DNA from: Mesorhizobium koreense
GTDB taxonomy: Bacteria > Pseudomonadota > Alphaproteobacteria > Rhizobiales > Rhizobiaceae
Assembly: GCF_031656215.1 (NCBI RefSeq)
Contig: NZ_CP134228.1
Span: 3,677,001 to 3,741,000, forward strand
Reading direction: 5' to 3'
DNA: 64,000 nt
The position numbers were made by a program, and so were the translations under genes. Under the pieces are notes generated by a model. The model had not been told where the DNA came from and searched no databases. It saw only the letters and a program-made list of their open reading frames with translations. How positions within the stretch are numbered: position 1 is the first letter of the stretch; every line of letters starts with the position of its first letter. Below are positions 53,326 to 62,502 of this stretch, piece by piece.

Positions 53326-53505
53326 TTCATGCAACCTTGCGTATTCACGTGCGAACGAAGCGCCTGACACGCACTCCGCAATCAGATATCGCCGTCGCGA
53401 CGCGCTTCAACCGAGGAAATCGGACAACCTCAATTGAGGCGGTTTAGCGGCAAGGCTGTTCCGCGTCCTTCAGTTCCAGTGCTCAGGCCGCTTCCGTTCA
53501 GCGGG

Positions 53506-53988
53506 TCATGCCGACTTGTTCACGTAGACGGTCAGCGAACCGTCGTTGTTGAGTTTCACCGCGACGATCTGTTCCGGCTTGATCGATTTTTCCTTGAGCT
53601 TGCTTTGGAGAGGATCGTTGGCGCGGATTGCGTCCCGAAGCGCCTTGATGCCGTTGCGGTTCTCAGTGATCGCCTTGTCAATCGCTGCCTTGTCGCCGCC
53701 CGCGCCTACGTCCACGATCCTGAGGGACGCGACCTTGCTCATCGATTGCACCCGGGCGGCGCCCTCTTCGCTGGCGCGTATGCCGGCAACAGCTGCATCG
53801 AGAGGGCTCTGCTTCTGCGCAGCCCCGCTCTCTTCCGGAGCCATGCCGCCTGTGTTCGGTGTCTGCTGGACACTGTCGCTCATCGTCCGGGTGGCGTCGT
53901 TCGCATCGTTTCGCGGGCCGGCGGCGAAGGACGGCACGGTCAGCACGAGCATGCAAGCCGCCGCGGCGCCGATTGTCGATTTCTTCAT
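53506..53988 (-). CDS. Secreted hypothetical protein (stress-regulon candidate)
   Basis: The 160-aa product has a signal peptide (KSTIGAAAACMLVLTVPSFA), a low-complexity Asn/Gln/Pro region (about 25-65) and a C-terminal domain of about 85 residues: KAAIDKAITENRNGIKALRD, LKEKSIKPEQIVAVKLNNDG and SLTVYVNK. The layout resembles small periplasmic proteins of rhizobia with no known role. AGGAG lies 7 bases before ATG 53988. Upstream is a GGAAC-N16-TGTT element that differs from the sigma-EcfG consensus by one base, with a leader length similar to the other EcfG candidates. Confidence 0.65.
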   Translation of the reverse strand: MKKSTIGAAAACMLVLTVPSFAAGPRNDANDATRTMSDSVQQTPNTGGMAPEESGAAQKQSPLDAAVAGIRASEEGAARVQSMSKVASLRIVDVGAGGDKAAIDKAITENRNGIKALRDAIRANDPLQSKLKEKSIKPEQIVAVKLNNDGSLTVYVNKSA

Positions 53989-54022
53989 CTTCCAACTCCT
54001 TTCGAGCGGATCCCTGCCAGAC

Positions 54023-54047
54023 AACAGGATGGACGCCGAGGAGTTCC
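54023..54047 (-). promoter_or_regulatory. Near-consensus sigma-EcfG promoter
   Basis: On the minus strand GGAAC (54047-54043), 16 bases, TGTT (54026-54023), then 34 bases to the ATG. One mismatch at the least conserved position of the -10 element. Confidence 0.5.
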
Positions 54048-54072
54048 CGGAATTGATAAGCGCTAGCGGCGC

Positions 54073-54621
54073 TCAGCCCTTCGCCGAAGTGTCCGGATCG
54101 GTCACGAAGGCCGCGAACCCCGCAATTGCGCCTGCAAGACGCTCCCGCGTTTCGGATCGATCCAGCATCTCCCGGGCTTCGCCCTGCGACTTGCCGACGA
54201 GGTGCATCTCGAAGGCAAGGCCGGGCTGAAGCCTTGTCGACATCGTCCTCAGCACCTCCGAAAGATGCTCCCTGACGGAAAGGCCGCGCACGGACGCGTG
54301 CACCAGCATGACGGGCTTGTTCGGGATTTCAGAACCCGAGACGAGCCAGTCGAGCGCATTCTTGAGGGGACCGGGAATGCCGTGCGCGTATTCCGGCGAG
54401 GCGACGATCAGTCCGTCCGCCTCACCCACCTGTCGTGCCAATTCGACTACAGCGAGCGGCCGGTGTTCACCATCCCGATCAGGGTCGAAGAGCGGCAGAC
54501 TCCGTATCTCCTCGCAGATACGGACGGCGATGCCTTCCGGTGCATGGCGCGCAAAGGCTTCCAGCAGGACGCGGTTGGTCGAGGCCGCACGCAGGCTGCC
54601 GCAGATTGCCAGAAATCGCAT
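54073..54621 (-). CDS. NADPH-dependent FMN reductase family protein
   Basis: The 182-aa flavodoxin-like protein has the FMN phosphate loop ICGSLRAASTNRVLLEAF, and the flavin-contacting ADGLIVASPEYAHGIPGPLK with the ALDWLVSG motif that follows. This is the NADPH-dependent FMN reductase/quinone reductase (ChrR-like) family; it may protect against quinones or oxidative stress. The substrate is not predictable. ATG 54621 gives a normal N-terminus (MRFLAICGSLR). It lies 59 bases downstream of the carbonic anhydrase gene on the same strand and may be cotranscribed. Confidence 0.9.
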   Translation of the reverse strand: MRFLAICGSLRAASTNRVLLEAFARHAPEGIAVRICEEIRSLPLFDPDRDGEHRPLAVVELARQVGEADGLIVASPEYAHGIPGPLKNALDWLVSGSEIPNKPVMLVHASVRGLSVREHLSEVLRTMSTRLQPGLAFEMHLVGKSQGEAREMLDRSETRERLAGAIAGFAAFVTDPDTSAKG

Positions 54622-54680
54622 GGAGGCGCTTCCTTCGAGGATTGCAGAAGCAGCCGAGTCTAGCCGATTCGAGGCCGGCG

Positions 54681-55346
54681 TCAGGATGCGGAGGAAAGCC
54701 GCTCCTGGAACTGCCCGTCGATCGGCTCGAAAATTCCGGTCGACGGGTCGCGGACCAGCATGCGACCAGTGGCGACGCCGAAGAAGGCGCCATGCAGTTC
54801 GAGTTTGCCGCGCTCCACGAGGATGCGCACACAGGGGAAGGTCATGAGGTTCTTAAGGCTGAGCTCGACCGAGGCGAATTCCAGCTTGCGCAGATATTCA
54901 TCGTGATCGTGCTCATGGCGCGGGCCGAGGCTTTTCGCCGCCGGCGCGATCTGCGACATCCAGCGGCCAATGAAGTCACCGGGCGACAGCGGCTCCTGCT
55001 CGTCGGCGAAAGCGCGGATGCCGCCGCAATGTGCGTGGCCCAGGACGACGATATGCTTCACATGCAGGGCCTGCACGCCGAACTCGAGCGCAGCGCTCGT
55101 GCCGTGCTGCGTGTCGCCATGCTGCTCGTAGGGCGGGATGATGTTGGCGACGTTGCGTACGACGAGGAGTTCGCCCGGCGCGGCATCGAAGATCACTTCC
55201 GGCGACACGCGGGAATCGACACAGCCAACCACCATGATTTCCGGATGCTGACCCTTCTCGGCCAACGTCTTGTAGCGTCCATGCTCGTTGGCGAAGCGGT
55301 TCTCCAGAAAAGCCTTATGGCCGTCGATCAACCGCTTCGGAAACAT
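54681..55346 (-). CDS. Beta-carbonic anhydrase
   Basis: Zinc enzyme that interconverts CO2 and bicarbonate. The 221-aa product has the metal ligands in IMVVGCVDSRVSPEV (Cys-x-Asp-x-Arg) and VLGHAHCGGIRAFA (His-x2-Cys), and the opening MFPKRLIDGHKAFLENRFAN. ATG 55346 has GGAG 7 bases upstream; the additional 26 codons of open frame lack support. Length is normal for the bacterial beta class. Bicarbonate supply for acetyl-CoA carboxylase (accBC at 60677-62497) is one plausible use. Confidence 0.94.
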   Translation of the reverse strand: MFPKRLIDGHKAFLENRFANEHGRYKTLAEKGQHPEIMVVGCVDSRVSPEVIFDAAPGELLVVRNVANIIPPYEQHGDTQHGTSAALEFGVQALHVKHIVVLGHAHCGGIRAFADEQEPLSPGDFIGRWMSQIAPAAKSLGPRHEHDHDEYLRKLEFASVELSLKNLMTFPCVRILVERGKLELHGAFFGVATGRMLVRDPSTGIFEPIDGQFQERLSSAS

Positions 55347-55408
55347 GCCGTCACTCCGTTTTGTTTCATTGTGCCGACGGGAAGGACCATTTTCCTCGAA
55401 GGGAAACG

Positions 55409-55927
55409 TCAGCCTTGGCGCCACCAGTCGCCGTCGGCGGTTACCCGGTCTATCCCCTTCGTATCGAGCGATGCAAGGAATTGTGCGACACCCCTTCCGC
55501 CGATCTTCAATTCCGGTGCGATCTCGGCCAGAGGCAGGAGCACGAAGGCGCGTTGCGTCATGCGCGGATGCGGCACTTCGAGGCCGAGTTCGTTAATCGA
55601 CAGATCACCGAAGAGCAGCAAGTCGATGTCGATGGTCCGCGGGCCCCAGCGTTCGGCACGAACGCGCTTCAGACCCTTTTCGGCCTCAAGGCAGAGGTCC
55701 AGCAATTGGCGCGGCGAACGGCCGGTCTCCACGCCTGCCACTGCATTCAGGAAATCCGGCTGATCCGTCTTGCCCCAGGGCGGCGTGCGATAGACGGAGG
55801 AAACTGCGCATACGCGGGTTCGCAGATCGGCGTCGATCGCCTGAAGCGCTCTCGCCATGGCGTCTTGCGGATCGCCAAGATTACCGCCAAGCCCCAGCCA
55901 TGCCGGATTCCTACTGCGGCCAGACAA
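55409..55927 (-). CDS. folK: 2-amino-4-hydroxy-6-hydroxymethyldihydropteridine pyrophosphokinase
   Basis: Transfers pyrophosphate from ATP to the pterin in folate synthesis. The 172-aa product has AWLGLGGNLGDPQDAM, VYRTPPWGKTDQPDFLNAV and the HPPK signature RWGPRTIDIDLLLFGD. It starts at TTG 55927 inside the end of folB (17-base overlap), with GAGGTGA 4 bases upstream within folB. The last gene of the folP-folB-folK operon. Confidence 0.93.
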   Translation of the reverse strand: MSGRSRNPAWLGLGGNLGDPQDAMARALQAIDADLRTRVCAVSSVYRTPPWGKTDQPDFLNAVAGVETGRSPRQLLDLCLEAEKGLKRVRAERWGPRTIDIDLLLFGDLSINELGLEVPHPRMTQRAFVLLPLAEIAPELKIGGRGVAQFLASLDTKGIDRVTADGDWWRQG

Positions 55928-56270
55928 CCGTCACCTCGACATAATCCAGAACGCCTTGAACAGGGGCGTTGGGCTTGCGTACCGTCACCGCCGCACTGAC
56001 GATGCGGGGAAAGCGATCGCACAGCGCCTGCGCCATTTCCAGCGCCAGCGCTTCGATCAGAAGGCGGCGACGTCCGGTGACGATCTCCTGTATGACGCCA
56101 AAGGCGACCCCGTAATCCACCGTTGCGTCAATATGGTCCTGGGCGAGTGCTTCGCCCGCCTCGACCGTCAATTCGGCGTCCACATAGAAGCGCTGGCCGA
56201 GCGTTTCCTCCGCATCCAATACCCCGTGGCGCGCGAAGAACGCGCAATTCTTCATGCGGATCACATGCAT
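55911..56270 (-). CDS. folB: Dihydroneopterin aldolase
   Basis: Releases glycolaldehyde from dihydroneopterin to give the FolK substrate. The 119-aa product opens MHVIRMKNCAFFARHGVLDA with the family H-G-V-x4-E motif (HGVLDAEETLGQRF) and contains DATVDYGVAFGVIQEIV and the active-site-near LLIEALALEMAQAL, ending with a beta strand (NAPVQGVLDYVEVTVVWPQ). It lies 6 bases after folP and overlaps folK, so the three folate genes are tightly coupled. Confidence 0.94.
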   Translation of the reverse strand: MHVIRMKNCAFFARHGVLDAEETLGQRFYVDAELTVEAGEALAQDHIDATVDYGVAFGVIQEIVTGRRRLLIEALALEMAQALCDRFPRIVSAAVTVRKPNAPVQGVLDYVEVTVVWPQ

Positions 56271-56276
56271 CGGCGG

Positions 56277-57119
56277 TCAGTTCCCGTGGACGGCATGCGC
56301 CAGCATAGCATCGGCCATCTTGAGCGCGTCCACATTGATTGCGACATTGTGGACGCGAAAAAGCACGGCGCCCTTCAGCCGCAGGATGACGCTCGTGGCA
56401 GCCGTGCCGACATCGCGGTCGTCCCCTTCCCTGCCAGTCACGGAGCCGACGAAACGCTTGCGCGACGTGCCGACAGCAAGCGGGAAACCGAGCGCGGCGA
56501 GTTCCTCGAAGCGCGCCATCAGTTCAAGATTATCGGCAGGTGTCTCCTTGGCGAAGCCGAAGCCCGGATCGAGCACGATAGCTTCGTCAGCGACACCGGC
56601 GGCGCGCGCGATGCCGACCGATTTTTCCAGGAAAGCGAACTGGTCGGCGACGACATCCGGCTCCTTCTGCCGTTCGCGGCCCGTATGCATCAGGAGAAGG
56701 CCGGCGCCCGTTTCCGCCGTGACGCGGGCGATCTCGGGCTCACGCTGCGCGCCCCAGACGTCGTTGACGATATGCGCGCCCCTCTCGACCGCAAGCCGCG
56801 CCGTCTCGGCCCGATATGTGTCGACCGAGACGATCGTTCCACCCGATGCCAGCGCTTCTATCACCGGCAGGATGCGCGCCTGTTCCTCCTCGGCCGTTAT
56901 GGGCCGCGCTCCTGGACGAGTGGATTCGCCGCCGACATCGATGATGACCGCGCCTTCCCGCAGCATCCGCTCCGCTTGCGCCAGGGCCTTCTCAGGCGAG
57001 AAATAGCGGCCGCCATCGGCGAAGGAGTCCGGCGTCACGTTGAGGATGCCCATGACCAGCGCCTCGGCGCCGAATTCCAGGCTGCGGCCATGCGCCAGTT
57101 GCCAGCGCCTGTTGGTCAT
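56277..57119 (-). CDS. folP: Dihydropteroate synthase
   Basis: Condenses the FolK product with p-aminobenzoate; the target of sulfonamides. The 280-aa product has ALVMGILNVTPDSFADGGRY, VIIDVGGESTRPGARPI, IVNDVWGAQREPEIARV and AIVLDPGFGFAKETPADNLE, and the terminal RVHNVAINVDALKMADAML. The start is uncertain: ATG 57119 (MTNRRWQLAHGRSLEFG) fits homologues, ATG 57137 is close, and the frame is open to 57218. First gene of folP-folB-folK, divergent from and possibly overlapping the leader of the DUF922 gene. Confidence 0.95.
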   Translation of the reverse strand: MTNRRWQLAHGRSLEFGAEALVMGILNVTPDSFADGGRYFSPEKALAQAERMLREGAVIIDVGGESTRPGARPITAEEEQARILPVIEALASGGTIVSVDTYRAETARLAVERGAHIVNDVWGAQREPEIARVTAETGAGLLLMHTGRERQKEPDVVADQFAFLEKSVGIARAAGVADEAIVLDPGFGFAKETPADNLELMARFEELAALGFPLAVGTSRKRFVGSVTGREGDDRDVGTAATSVILRLKGAVLFRVHNVAINVDALKMADAMLAHAVHGN

Positions 57120-57241
57120 GGCGGAAAGCTGCTCCATATCCGGTGGAGTGGCTTTCTGAAGCGGGCCGGACGGAAAATCAATGACATTTGCGTTGTGCCG
57201 CCCGATCGGGAACGGCAAAGTGGCGCGCGAGAGGCTTGCTC

Positions 57242-57877
57242 ATGAAGCATTTACTGGCCGCACTGTTCCTGACCCTGTCGGCGAGCCCGGCATTCGCGGC
57301 CGACATGGTCAGGAGCTACAGCTATTACACGCTCGACGCGACGACGCTCGACGAGTTGAGCAAGCAGTTCGAAAGCCGCGGCCCCAAGGTGGAAAGCTCT
57401 GGCCACAAGCATCCGGGCGCGACGCGGATGCAGTTCACCACGCATACGACCTACAGCCGGGAACCCGGCCGCTGCCGCGTTTTGAAGGCAAGGACCGTTC
57501 TGAAAGTGGAAGTGATCCTGCCGCGCTGGCGGCCTCGACGGAAACCGGAAGCGGACATGCGCATCATCTGGGACACGCTTGCCTCGGATATACGCCGGCA
57601 CGAAGGCCAGCACACGGACATCGCCAAGAACTATGCGCGCAAGCTGGAACAATCGATCCAGGAATTGGGATCGGCCGATAATTGCGCGGAGATGGCGGTG
57701 AAAGTGAAAAAGACCACGGCAAGCGTGCTGGATGAGCACGACCGCGCCCAGCAGCAATTCGACCGCGTGGAGAACATTAATTTCGAGGACCGGTTCCAGC
57801 GGCTCCTCGACTACCGGCTGCAACGCATGGAAGGCCGGCAATCAAGGGAATTCGGCAGTCCGCGCTACCACCATTGA
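57242..57877 (+). CDS. DUF922 secreted putative zinc protease
   Basis: The 211-aa product has a signal peptide (HLLAALFLTLSASPAFA) and a DUF922 domain with a HExxH-like metal site: DIRRHEGQHTDIAKNYARKL (His-Glu-Gly-Gln-His), preceded by RMQFTTHTTYSREPGRCRVL. The family is annotated as predicted secreted Zn-dependent proteases; activity is unproven. A C-terminal charged helix (HDRAQQQFDRVENINFEDRF) follows. GAGAGG lies 8 bases before ATG 57242. It is divergent from folP with about 120 bases between and converges on an aminotransferase gene. Confidence 0.85.
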   Translation: MKHLLAALFLTLSASPAFAADMVRSYSYYTLDATTLDELSKQFESRGPKVESSGHKHPGATRMQFTTHTTYSREPGRCRVLKARTVLKVEVILPRWRPRRKPEADMRIIWDTLASDIRRHEGQHTDIAKNYARKLEQSIQELGSADNCAEMAVKVKKTTASVLDEHDRAQQQFDRVENINFEDRFQRLLDYRLQRMEGRQSREFGSPRYHH

Positions 57878-57901
57878 AACGAAAGGAACGCGGCTCCGCC
57901 T

Positions 57902-59059
57902 TCAGTTCAAGCCGTTAAGCCAACGCTCGATACGGTTCGTTGCCTCCACCATGTCGCCGACGCTGCCGGCATAGGAAAAGCGCATGAAGCGGTGACCTTC
58001 GACCGTGTCGAAGTCGAGCCCCGGCGTTGCGGCCACATGCGCCTCGGCCAGCATGCGGCGGGCGAAGGCCATGCTGTCATTCGTATGGGCCGAGACGTCG
58101 CAATAGGCATAGAAGGCGCCGTCCATGGGCGCTGCGATGCGAAAGCCGAGTTGCGGCAGGCGCTTCATGAGCATGTCGCGGCTCTGCCGGTAGCGTTGCC
58201 TCACGGCGTCGAGTTCCCTGCTGGCTTCGAAGGCGCGAATCGCAGCGCGCTGGGAGATTTCAGGCGCGGAGATATAGAGGCTCTGCTGTACGCGCTCGAC
58301 GGGGCGGACCAGTTCCTCGGGCAGCACCATCCAGCCGATCCGCCAGCCGGTCATGCAGTAATATTTCGAAAACGAGTTGATCACCGTCACGTCCGGCGGG
58401 ATCGCGAGCGCCGTCTTGTCGGGGCCGACATAGTTCAGCCGGTGATAGATCTCGTCCGATATCGCCGCGATACCGCACGAAGCGGCGTATTCGAGCAACT
58501 TTTCAAGCTCGGAATCGGGAATGATCGCGCCCGTCGGGTTGGCGGGACTGGCGAAGAGCACGCCCCTGAGCGGCAGGCGCTCATGCGCCTCGGCCAGCTG
58601 CGCGGCGGTCAGGTAGCCTTCCTCGCCGAGCGGGATCTCCACCACCTCCAGCCCGAGCGAGGCCATGATGTTGCGATAGGCCGGATAGCCGGGCGCGGTG
58701 ATCGCGACCTTGTCACCGGGGTCGAAAAGCGTAAGGAAGGCAAGGTTGAACGCGGCCGACGAGCCCGTCGTAACGACGATGCGGGAGATGGGAACCTTCA
58801 CGCCGTAATGATCGGCATAGTGGGCCGCGATCGCCTCGCGCAGGCTGGCAAGGCCGAGCGCATCCGTATAGCCGATGCGGCCGTCGGCAAGCGCCTCACG
58901 CGCGGCCTCGCGCACGATTTCCGGCGCCGGATCGGAAGGCTGGCCGACCGCCATCGAGATGACGTCGTGGCCTTCCGCCTTCAACCGGTTTGCCTCGGCG
59001 AGCACGTCCATGGCGTGAAAGGGCTCGACCGCGCTTCGCCGTGAAACGGATATTCCCAT
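57902..59059 (-). CDS. Pyridoxal-phosphate-dependent class I/II aminotransferase
   Basis: The 385-aa fold-type I enzyme has VTTGSSAAFNLAFLTLFDPG (PLP phosphate region), ASPANPTGAIIPDSELEKLL, DEIYHRLNYVG and the Schiff-base lysine in INSFSKYYCMTGWRIGWMVL, with the C-terminal RFSYAGS arginine that binds the substrate carboxylate. It resembles aspartate/aromatic aminotransferases of the AspC-like Ib subgroup; the amino donor cannot be fixed. ATG 59059 has AAGGG 4 bases upstream. The gene is alone between DUF922 (convergent) and dsbA (divergent). Confidence 0.93.
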   Translation of the reverse strand: MGISVSRRSAVEPFHAMDVLAEANRLKAEGHDVISMAVGQPSDPAPEIVREAAREALADGRIGYTDALGLASLREAIAAHYADHYGVKVPISRIVVTTGSSAAFNLAFLTLFDPGDKVAITAPGYPAYRNIMASLGLEVVEIPLGEEGYLTAAQLAEAHERLPLRGVLFASPANPTGAIIPDSELEKLLEYAASCGIAAISDEIYHRLNYVGPDKTALAIPPDVTVINSFSKYYCMTGWRIGWMVLPEELVRPVERVQQSLYISAPEISQRAAIRAFEASRELDAVRQRYRQSRDMLMKRLPQLGFRIAAPMDGAFYAYCDVSAHTNDSMAFARRMLAEAHVAATPGLDFDTVEGHRFMRFSYAGSVGDMVEATNRIERWLNGLN

Positions 59060-59280
59060 GCCCTTCAAATCCTGCTTCTGTTCCGCCGTCCTTGCGGCGC
59101 GCCGCACAAATGCCCGATTGGTGTGGGGATCACAAGGCGGGCGCTTCGATAGATCGCAGTCGGGAACGATGCCGAACCGTTGATTGGCTTCGGGCGGTTG
59201 AGGTTATTAAGATCATATAGAGAGAATCCGGCGCTATCTCGCGCCGGAAACCGCAATTCAGGCAAGAGGACAAGCCCTCC

Positions 59281-60102
59281 ATGAAAACCGCAATCCTGAC
59301 CGCCGTCTGCGGCATCGCCGTTTCCGCCGTGATGTTGGGCGCCGGCTTTGTCTCCGGCTCGTCGGTAAATGCCGATGAACTACCGCAAGTGGTCAGGGTG
59401 GCCGACAATGCGCCGTTCAGCAGCGCCGCCGACAAGGCTGCCATAGAGGCGATCATCCACGACTACCTCGTGAAGAATCCCGAAGTGATGCTCGAGGTGC
59501 AGGATGCGCTCGAAAAGAAGCAGAGCGAAGCGCAAAGGGTAGCCCAGGAGAAAGTGATCAAGGATTCCGCCAAGCAGATCTTCGATGCGTCCTATGACGG
59601 TATCGTCGGCAACCCCGACGGGAAGATCAGCATCGTCGAGTTCTTCGACTACAATTGCCATTTCTGCAAAGGCGCGCTCCCCGACATGCAGGCGCTCGTC
59701 AAGGAGAACAAGGATCTACGCTTCGTGCTGAAGGAGTTCCCGATTCTTGGCGAGGATTCGGCCAAGGCAAGCGTCGTTTCAATGGCGTTCAAGAAGCTGA
59801 TGCCCGAGAAATACGGCGATTTCCACCTGCAGCTTCTCGGCGGCAATGGCCGCGCCGACGAGGCGAAGGCCATCAAGATAGCCGTCTCGCTCGGCGCCGA
59901 CGAAGCCGCGTTGCGCCAGGAAATGAAGGACCCGGCCATCCAGAAGGATATCCAGAGCACCTACGATCTCGCCAACAAGCTGTCGATTTCCGGCACGCCG
60001 TCCTATGTGGTCGGCGACGAGGTCGTCTTCGGTGCGCTGGGCAAGAAAGTGCTCGACGAAAAGCTTGCCAATGTGCGCGCCTGCGACCACACGACGTGCT
60101 GA
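59281..60102 (+). CDS. DsbA family thioredoxin-fold protein
   Basis: The 273-aa periplasmic protein has an N-terminal hydrophobic signal (LTAVCGIAVSAVMLGAGFVS), a helical stretch (AAIEAIIHDYLVKNPEVMLE, EKKQSEAQRVAQEKVIKDSA) and a DsbA-like domain with Cys-His-Phe-Cys (VEFFDYNCHFCKGALPDM) and the cis-Pro loop SISGTPSYVVGDEVVFG. This is the Com1/DsbA-like group (with an N-terminal dimerisation region) that oxidises or isomerises periplasmic disulfides. It lies just upstream of aroQ-accBC, the normal order in rhizobia, separated by 114 bases. Confidence 0.92.
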   Translation: MKTAILTAVCGIAVSAVMLGAGFVSGSSVNADELPQVVRVADNAPFSSAADKAAIEAIIHDYLVKNPEVMLEVQDALEKKQSEAQRVAQEKVIKDSAKQIFDASYDGIVGNPDGKISIVEFFDYNCHFCKGALPDMQALVKENKDLRFVLKEFPILGEDSAKASVVSMAFKKLMPEKYGDFHLQLLGGNGRADEAKAIKIAVSLGADEAALRQEMKDPAIQKDIQSTYDLANKLSISGTPSYVVGDEVVFGALGKKVLDEKLANVRACDHTTC

Positions 60103-60216
60103 ATTCTGTGCTTTTCCGGTTGTGGACACCAACAGAAGGCCTTGCGCCGTTTGCATAGCGGTTTAAGAGCCTCTAAGCCGATGTAGAGGTTCCGCGCGCG
60201 GCGAAAGGACTTTCTT

Positions 60217-60651
60217 CTGAAAACGGTTTTTGTAATCAACGGCCCCAATCTCAACATGCTCGGCAAGCGTGAGCCCGGTATCTACGGCGGCAAGACGCTG
60301 GACGAAATCGGGAAGGATTGCCAGGCGGCCGGCAAGGCGCTCGGCCTCGAAGTCGATTTCCGGCAATCGAACCATGAGGGCGATCTCGTCTCCTGGATCC
60401 AGGAGGCGGGCGAGAAAGCCGTTGGCGTAGTCATCAATCCGGGCGCTTACGGCCACACGTCGATCGCCATCCACGATGCCATCCGGTCGGTGGCTCCGTT
60501 ACCGGTGGCGGAAGTACATCTATCCAATATCCACGCGCGCGAACCGTTCCGGCACGTCTCCATGGTCGCGCCGGTCGCGACCGGAATGATCTGCGGCTTC
60601 GGGCCGCTTGGCTACGAACTGGCGTTGCGGGCGCTTGCCGCGCGGCTTTGA
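60217..60651 (+). CDS. aroQ: 3-dehydroquinate dehydratase type II, apparent CTG start
   Basis: Third step of the shikimate pathway. The 144-aa product includes the first beta strand and conserved motif ([20 protein letters not shown]), [20 protein letters not shown] and [16 protein letters not shown], with the catalytic His in [15 protein letters not shown]. The only way to encode the conserved N-terminus is from CTG 60217: upstream in-frame codons contain no ATG, GTG or TTG before the TAG at 60184. AAAGGA (60204-60209) lies 7 bases before the CTG. The ATG at 60256 would delete NGPNLN. The CTG start is therefore likely, or the base is a sequence error. Confidence 0.9.
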   Translation: MKTVFVINGPNLNMLGKREPGIYGGKTLDEIGKDCQAAGKALGLEVDFRQSNHEGDLVSWIQEAGEKAVGVVINPGAYGHTSIAIHDAIRSVAPLPVAEVHLSNIHAREPFRHVSMVAPVATGMICGFGPLGYELALRALAARL

Positions 60652-60676
60652 GAAAAAGAAAAAGGGGCGCAATCGA

Positions 60677-61138
60677 ATGCCTATCAAGAAGAACGATGTC
60701 GATCAGCAACTCATCCGCGATCTGGCGGGCATTCTGGACGACACAAATCTGACCGAGATCGAGGTCGAAAGCGGCGATTTCCGCGTGCGCGTCTCGCGGC
60801 AGGCCGCCGCGGCGGCGCAATCCTTCAGCATTCCAGCCGTGGCCGCCAGCCCCCAAGCCGTGGCGGCAGCCCAGCCTGCCGTAGCGCCGGTGGCCGACAC
60901 GGCGAAGAATGCCGTACCCTCGCCGATGGTCGGCACCGCCTATCGCTCGCCCGCGCCCGGCTCCGACCCTTTCATCCAGGTGGGCCAGAGCGTGCGCGAG
61001 GGCCAGACACTGCTCATCATCGAAGCAATGAAGACGATGAACCAGATCCCCTCGCCTCGTTCGGGCACAGTCAGCGCCATACTGGTCGAGGACGGGCAGC
61101 CGGTCGAATATGGCGAGCCCCTCGTGATCATCGACTGA
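60677..61138 (+). CDS. accB: Acetyl-CoA carboxylase biotin carboxyl carrier protein
   Basis: Carries biotin between AccC and AccAD in fatty-acid synthesis. The 153-aa product has an N-terminal helix-rich part ([20 protein letters not shown]), an Ala/Pro/Val linker (about 45-80), and the biotinyl domain with the target lysine in [22 protein letters not shown] lies 9 bases before ATG 60677. It follows aroQ by 25 bases and precedes accC. Confidence 0.96.
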   Translation: MPIKKNDVDQQLIRDLAGILDDTNLTEIEVESGDFRVRVSRQAAAAAQSFSIPAVAASPQAVAAAQPAVAPVADTAKNAVPSPMVGTAYRSPAPGSDPFIQVGQSVREGQTLLIIEAMKTMNQIPSPRSGTVSAILVEDGQPVEYGEPLVIID

Positions 61139-61153
61139 GTGGGAGCCGAAGGC

Positions 61154-62497
61154 GTGTTCCAGAAAGTTCTCATTGCCAACCGTGGCGAGATTGCGCTGCG
61201 CATCCTGCGCGCATGCAAGGAACTCGGTATCCAGACGGTGGCGGTGCATTCGACGGCCGACGCCGACGCGATGCATGTGCGGCTCGCCGACGAGAGCGTC
61301 TGCATCGGGCCGCCAGCCTCGCGCGAGAGCTATCTGAATATCCACCAGATCGTCGCCGCCTGCGAGATTACCGGCGCCGACGCCATCCATCCGGGCTACG
61401 GCTTCCTTTCGGAGAACGCCAAGTTCGCCGACATCCTCGCCGCGCACAACATCACCTTCATCGGCCCCTCGGCGGAACACATCCGCATCATGGGCGACAA
61501 GATCGAAGCGAAGCGCACGGCAAAGCGGCTCGGGATTCCCGTCGTTCCTGGCTCCGAGGGCGGTGTCACCGACGATAAGGAGGCGGCGCGCATCGCCGGC
61601 GAGATCGGCTACCCGGTCATCATCAAGGCGGCCGCCGGCGGCGGCGGGCGCGGCATGAAGGTGGCGCGCGGTCCGGAAGACCTTTCGATCGCACTCTCCA
61701 CCGCGCGCACTGAAGCGGGTGCGGCCTTCGGCGACGACGCCGTCTACATCGAGAAATATCTGGAGAAGCCGCGCCATATCGAGGTTCAGGTGATGGGCGA
61801 CGGCGCCGGCAAGGCGGTCCATCTCGGCGAACGCGACTGCTCGCTGCAGCGCCGCCACCAGAAAGTCTGGGAAGAGGCGAACTCGCCCGCGCTCAACGCC
61901 GAGGAGCGCGACAAGATCGGCATGACGGTGGCCAATGCCATAGCCGACCTCGGCTATTCAGGCGCCGGTACGATCGAATTCCTCTACGAGGGCGGCGAAT
62001 TCTATTTCATTGAAATGAACACGCGCCTCCAGGTCGAACATCCGGTCACGGAGGCGGTCACTGGCATCGATCTCGTGCACGAGCAGATCCGGGTTGCTTC
62101 CGGAAGCGGCCTGTCGGTCAGGCAAAAGGACATACAGTTCAACGGCCACGCCATCGAATGCCGCATCAATGCCGAGGACCCGCGCACCTTCACGCCCTCG
62201 CCCGGCACGATCGACCATTTCCACACACCGGGTGGCCTTGGCGTACGCGTCGATTCGGGCGTCTATTCCGGTTACCGCATCCCGCCCTACTACGACAGCC
62301 TGATCGGCAAGCTCATCGTCCACGGCCGCAACCGCGTCGAGGCGCTGATGCGGCTTCGCCGGGCGCTCGACGAATTCGTCGTCGACGGGATCAAGACCAC
62401 ATTGCCGCTTTTCCAGGATTTGATCGGCAATCCCGATATCGCCAATGGCGACTATGATATCCATTGGCTGGAGAAATACCTGGCCAAGGCGGATTAG
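61154..62497 (+). CDS. accC: Acetyl-CoA carboxylase biotin carboxylase subunit
   Basis: ATP-grasp enzyme that carboxylates the biotin of AccB with bicarbonate. The 447-aa product starts [20 protein letters not shown] (GTG 61154, GGGAG 8 bases upstream), and contains the glycine-rich ATP loop [58 protein letters not shown] and the C-terminal [19 protein letters not shown]. An in-frame GTG at 61139 directly after the accB stop is a less likely start. Operon with aroQ and accB. Confidence 0.97.
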   Translation: MFQKVLIANRGEIALRILRACKELGIQTVAVHSTADADAMHVRLADESVCIGPPASRESYLNIHQIVAACEITGADAIHPGYGFLSENAKFADILAAHNITFIGPSAEHIRIMGDKIEAKRTAKRLGIPVVPGSEGGVTDDKEAARIAGEIGYPVIIKAAAGGGGRGMKVARGPEDLSIALSTARTEAGAAFGDDAVYIEKYLEKPRHIEVQVMGDGAGKAVHLGERDCSLQRRHQKVWEEANSPALNAEERDKIGMTVANAIADLGYSGAGTIEFLYEGGEFYFIEMNTRLQVEHPVTEAVTGIDLVHEQIRVASGSGLSVRQKDIQFNGHAIECRINAEDPRTFTPSPGTIDHFHTPGGLGVRVDSGVYSGYRIPPYYDSLIGKLIVHGRNRVEALMRLRRALDEFVVDGIKTTLPLFQDLIGNPDIANGDYDIHWLEKYLAKAD

Positions 62498-62502
62498 CGC
62501 CA

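Noticed and set aside
59160-59200. EcfG-like GGAAC...CGTT before dsbA
   Set aside because: The spacing is only 10 bases, far from the 16-17 required.
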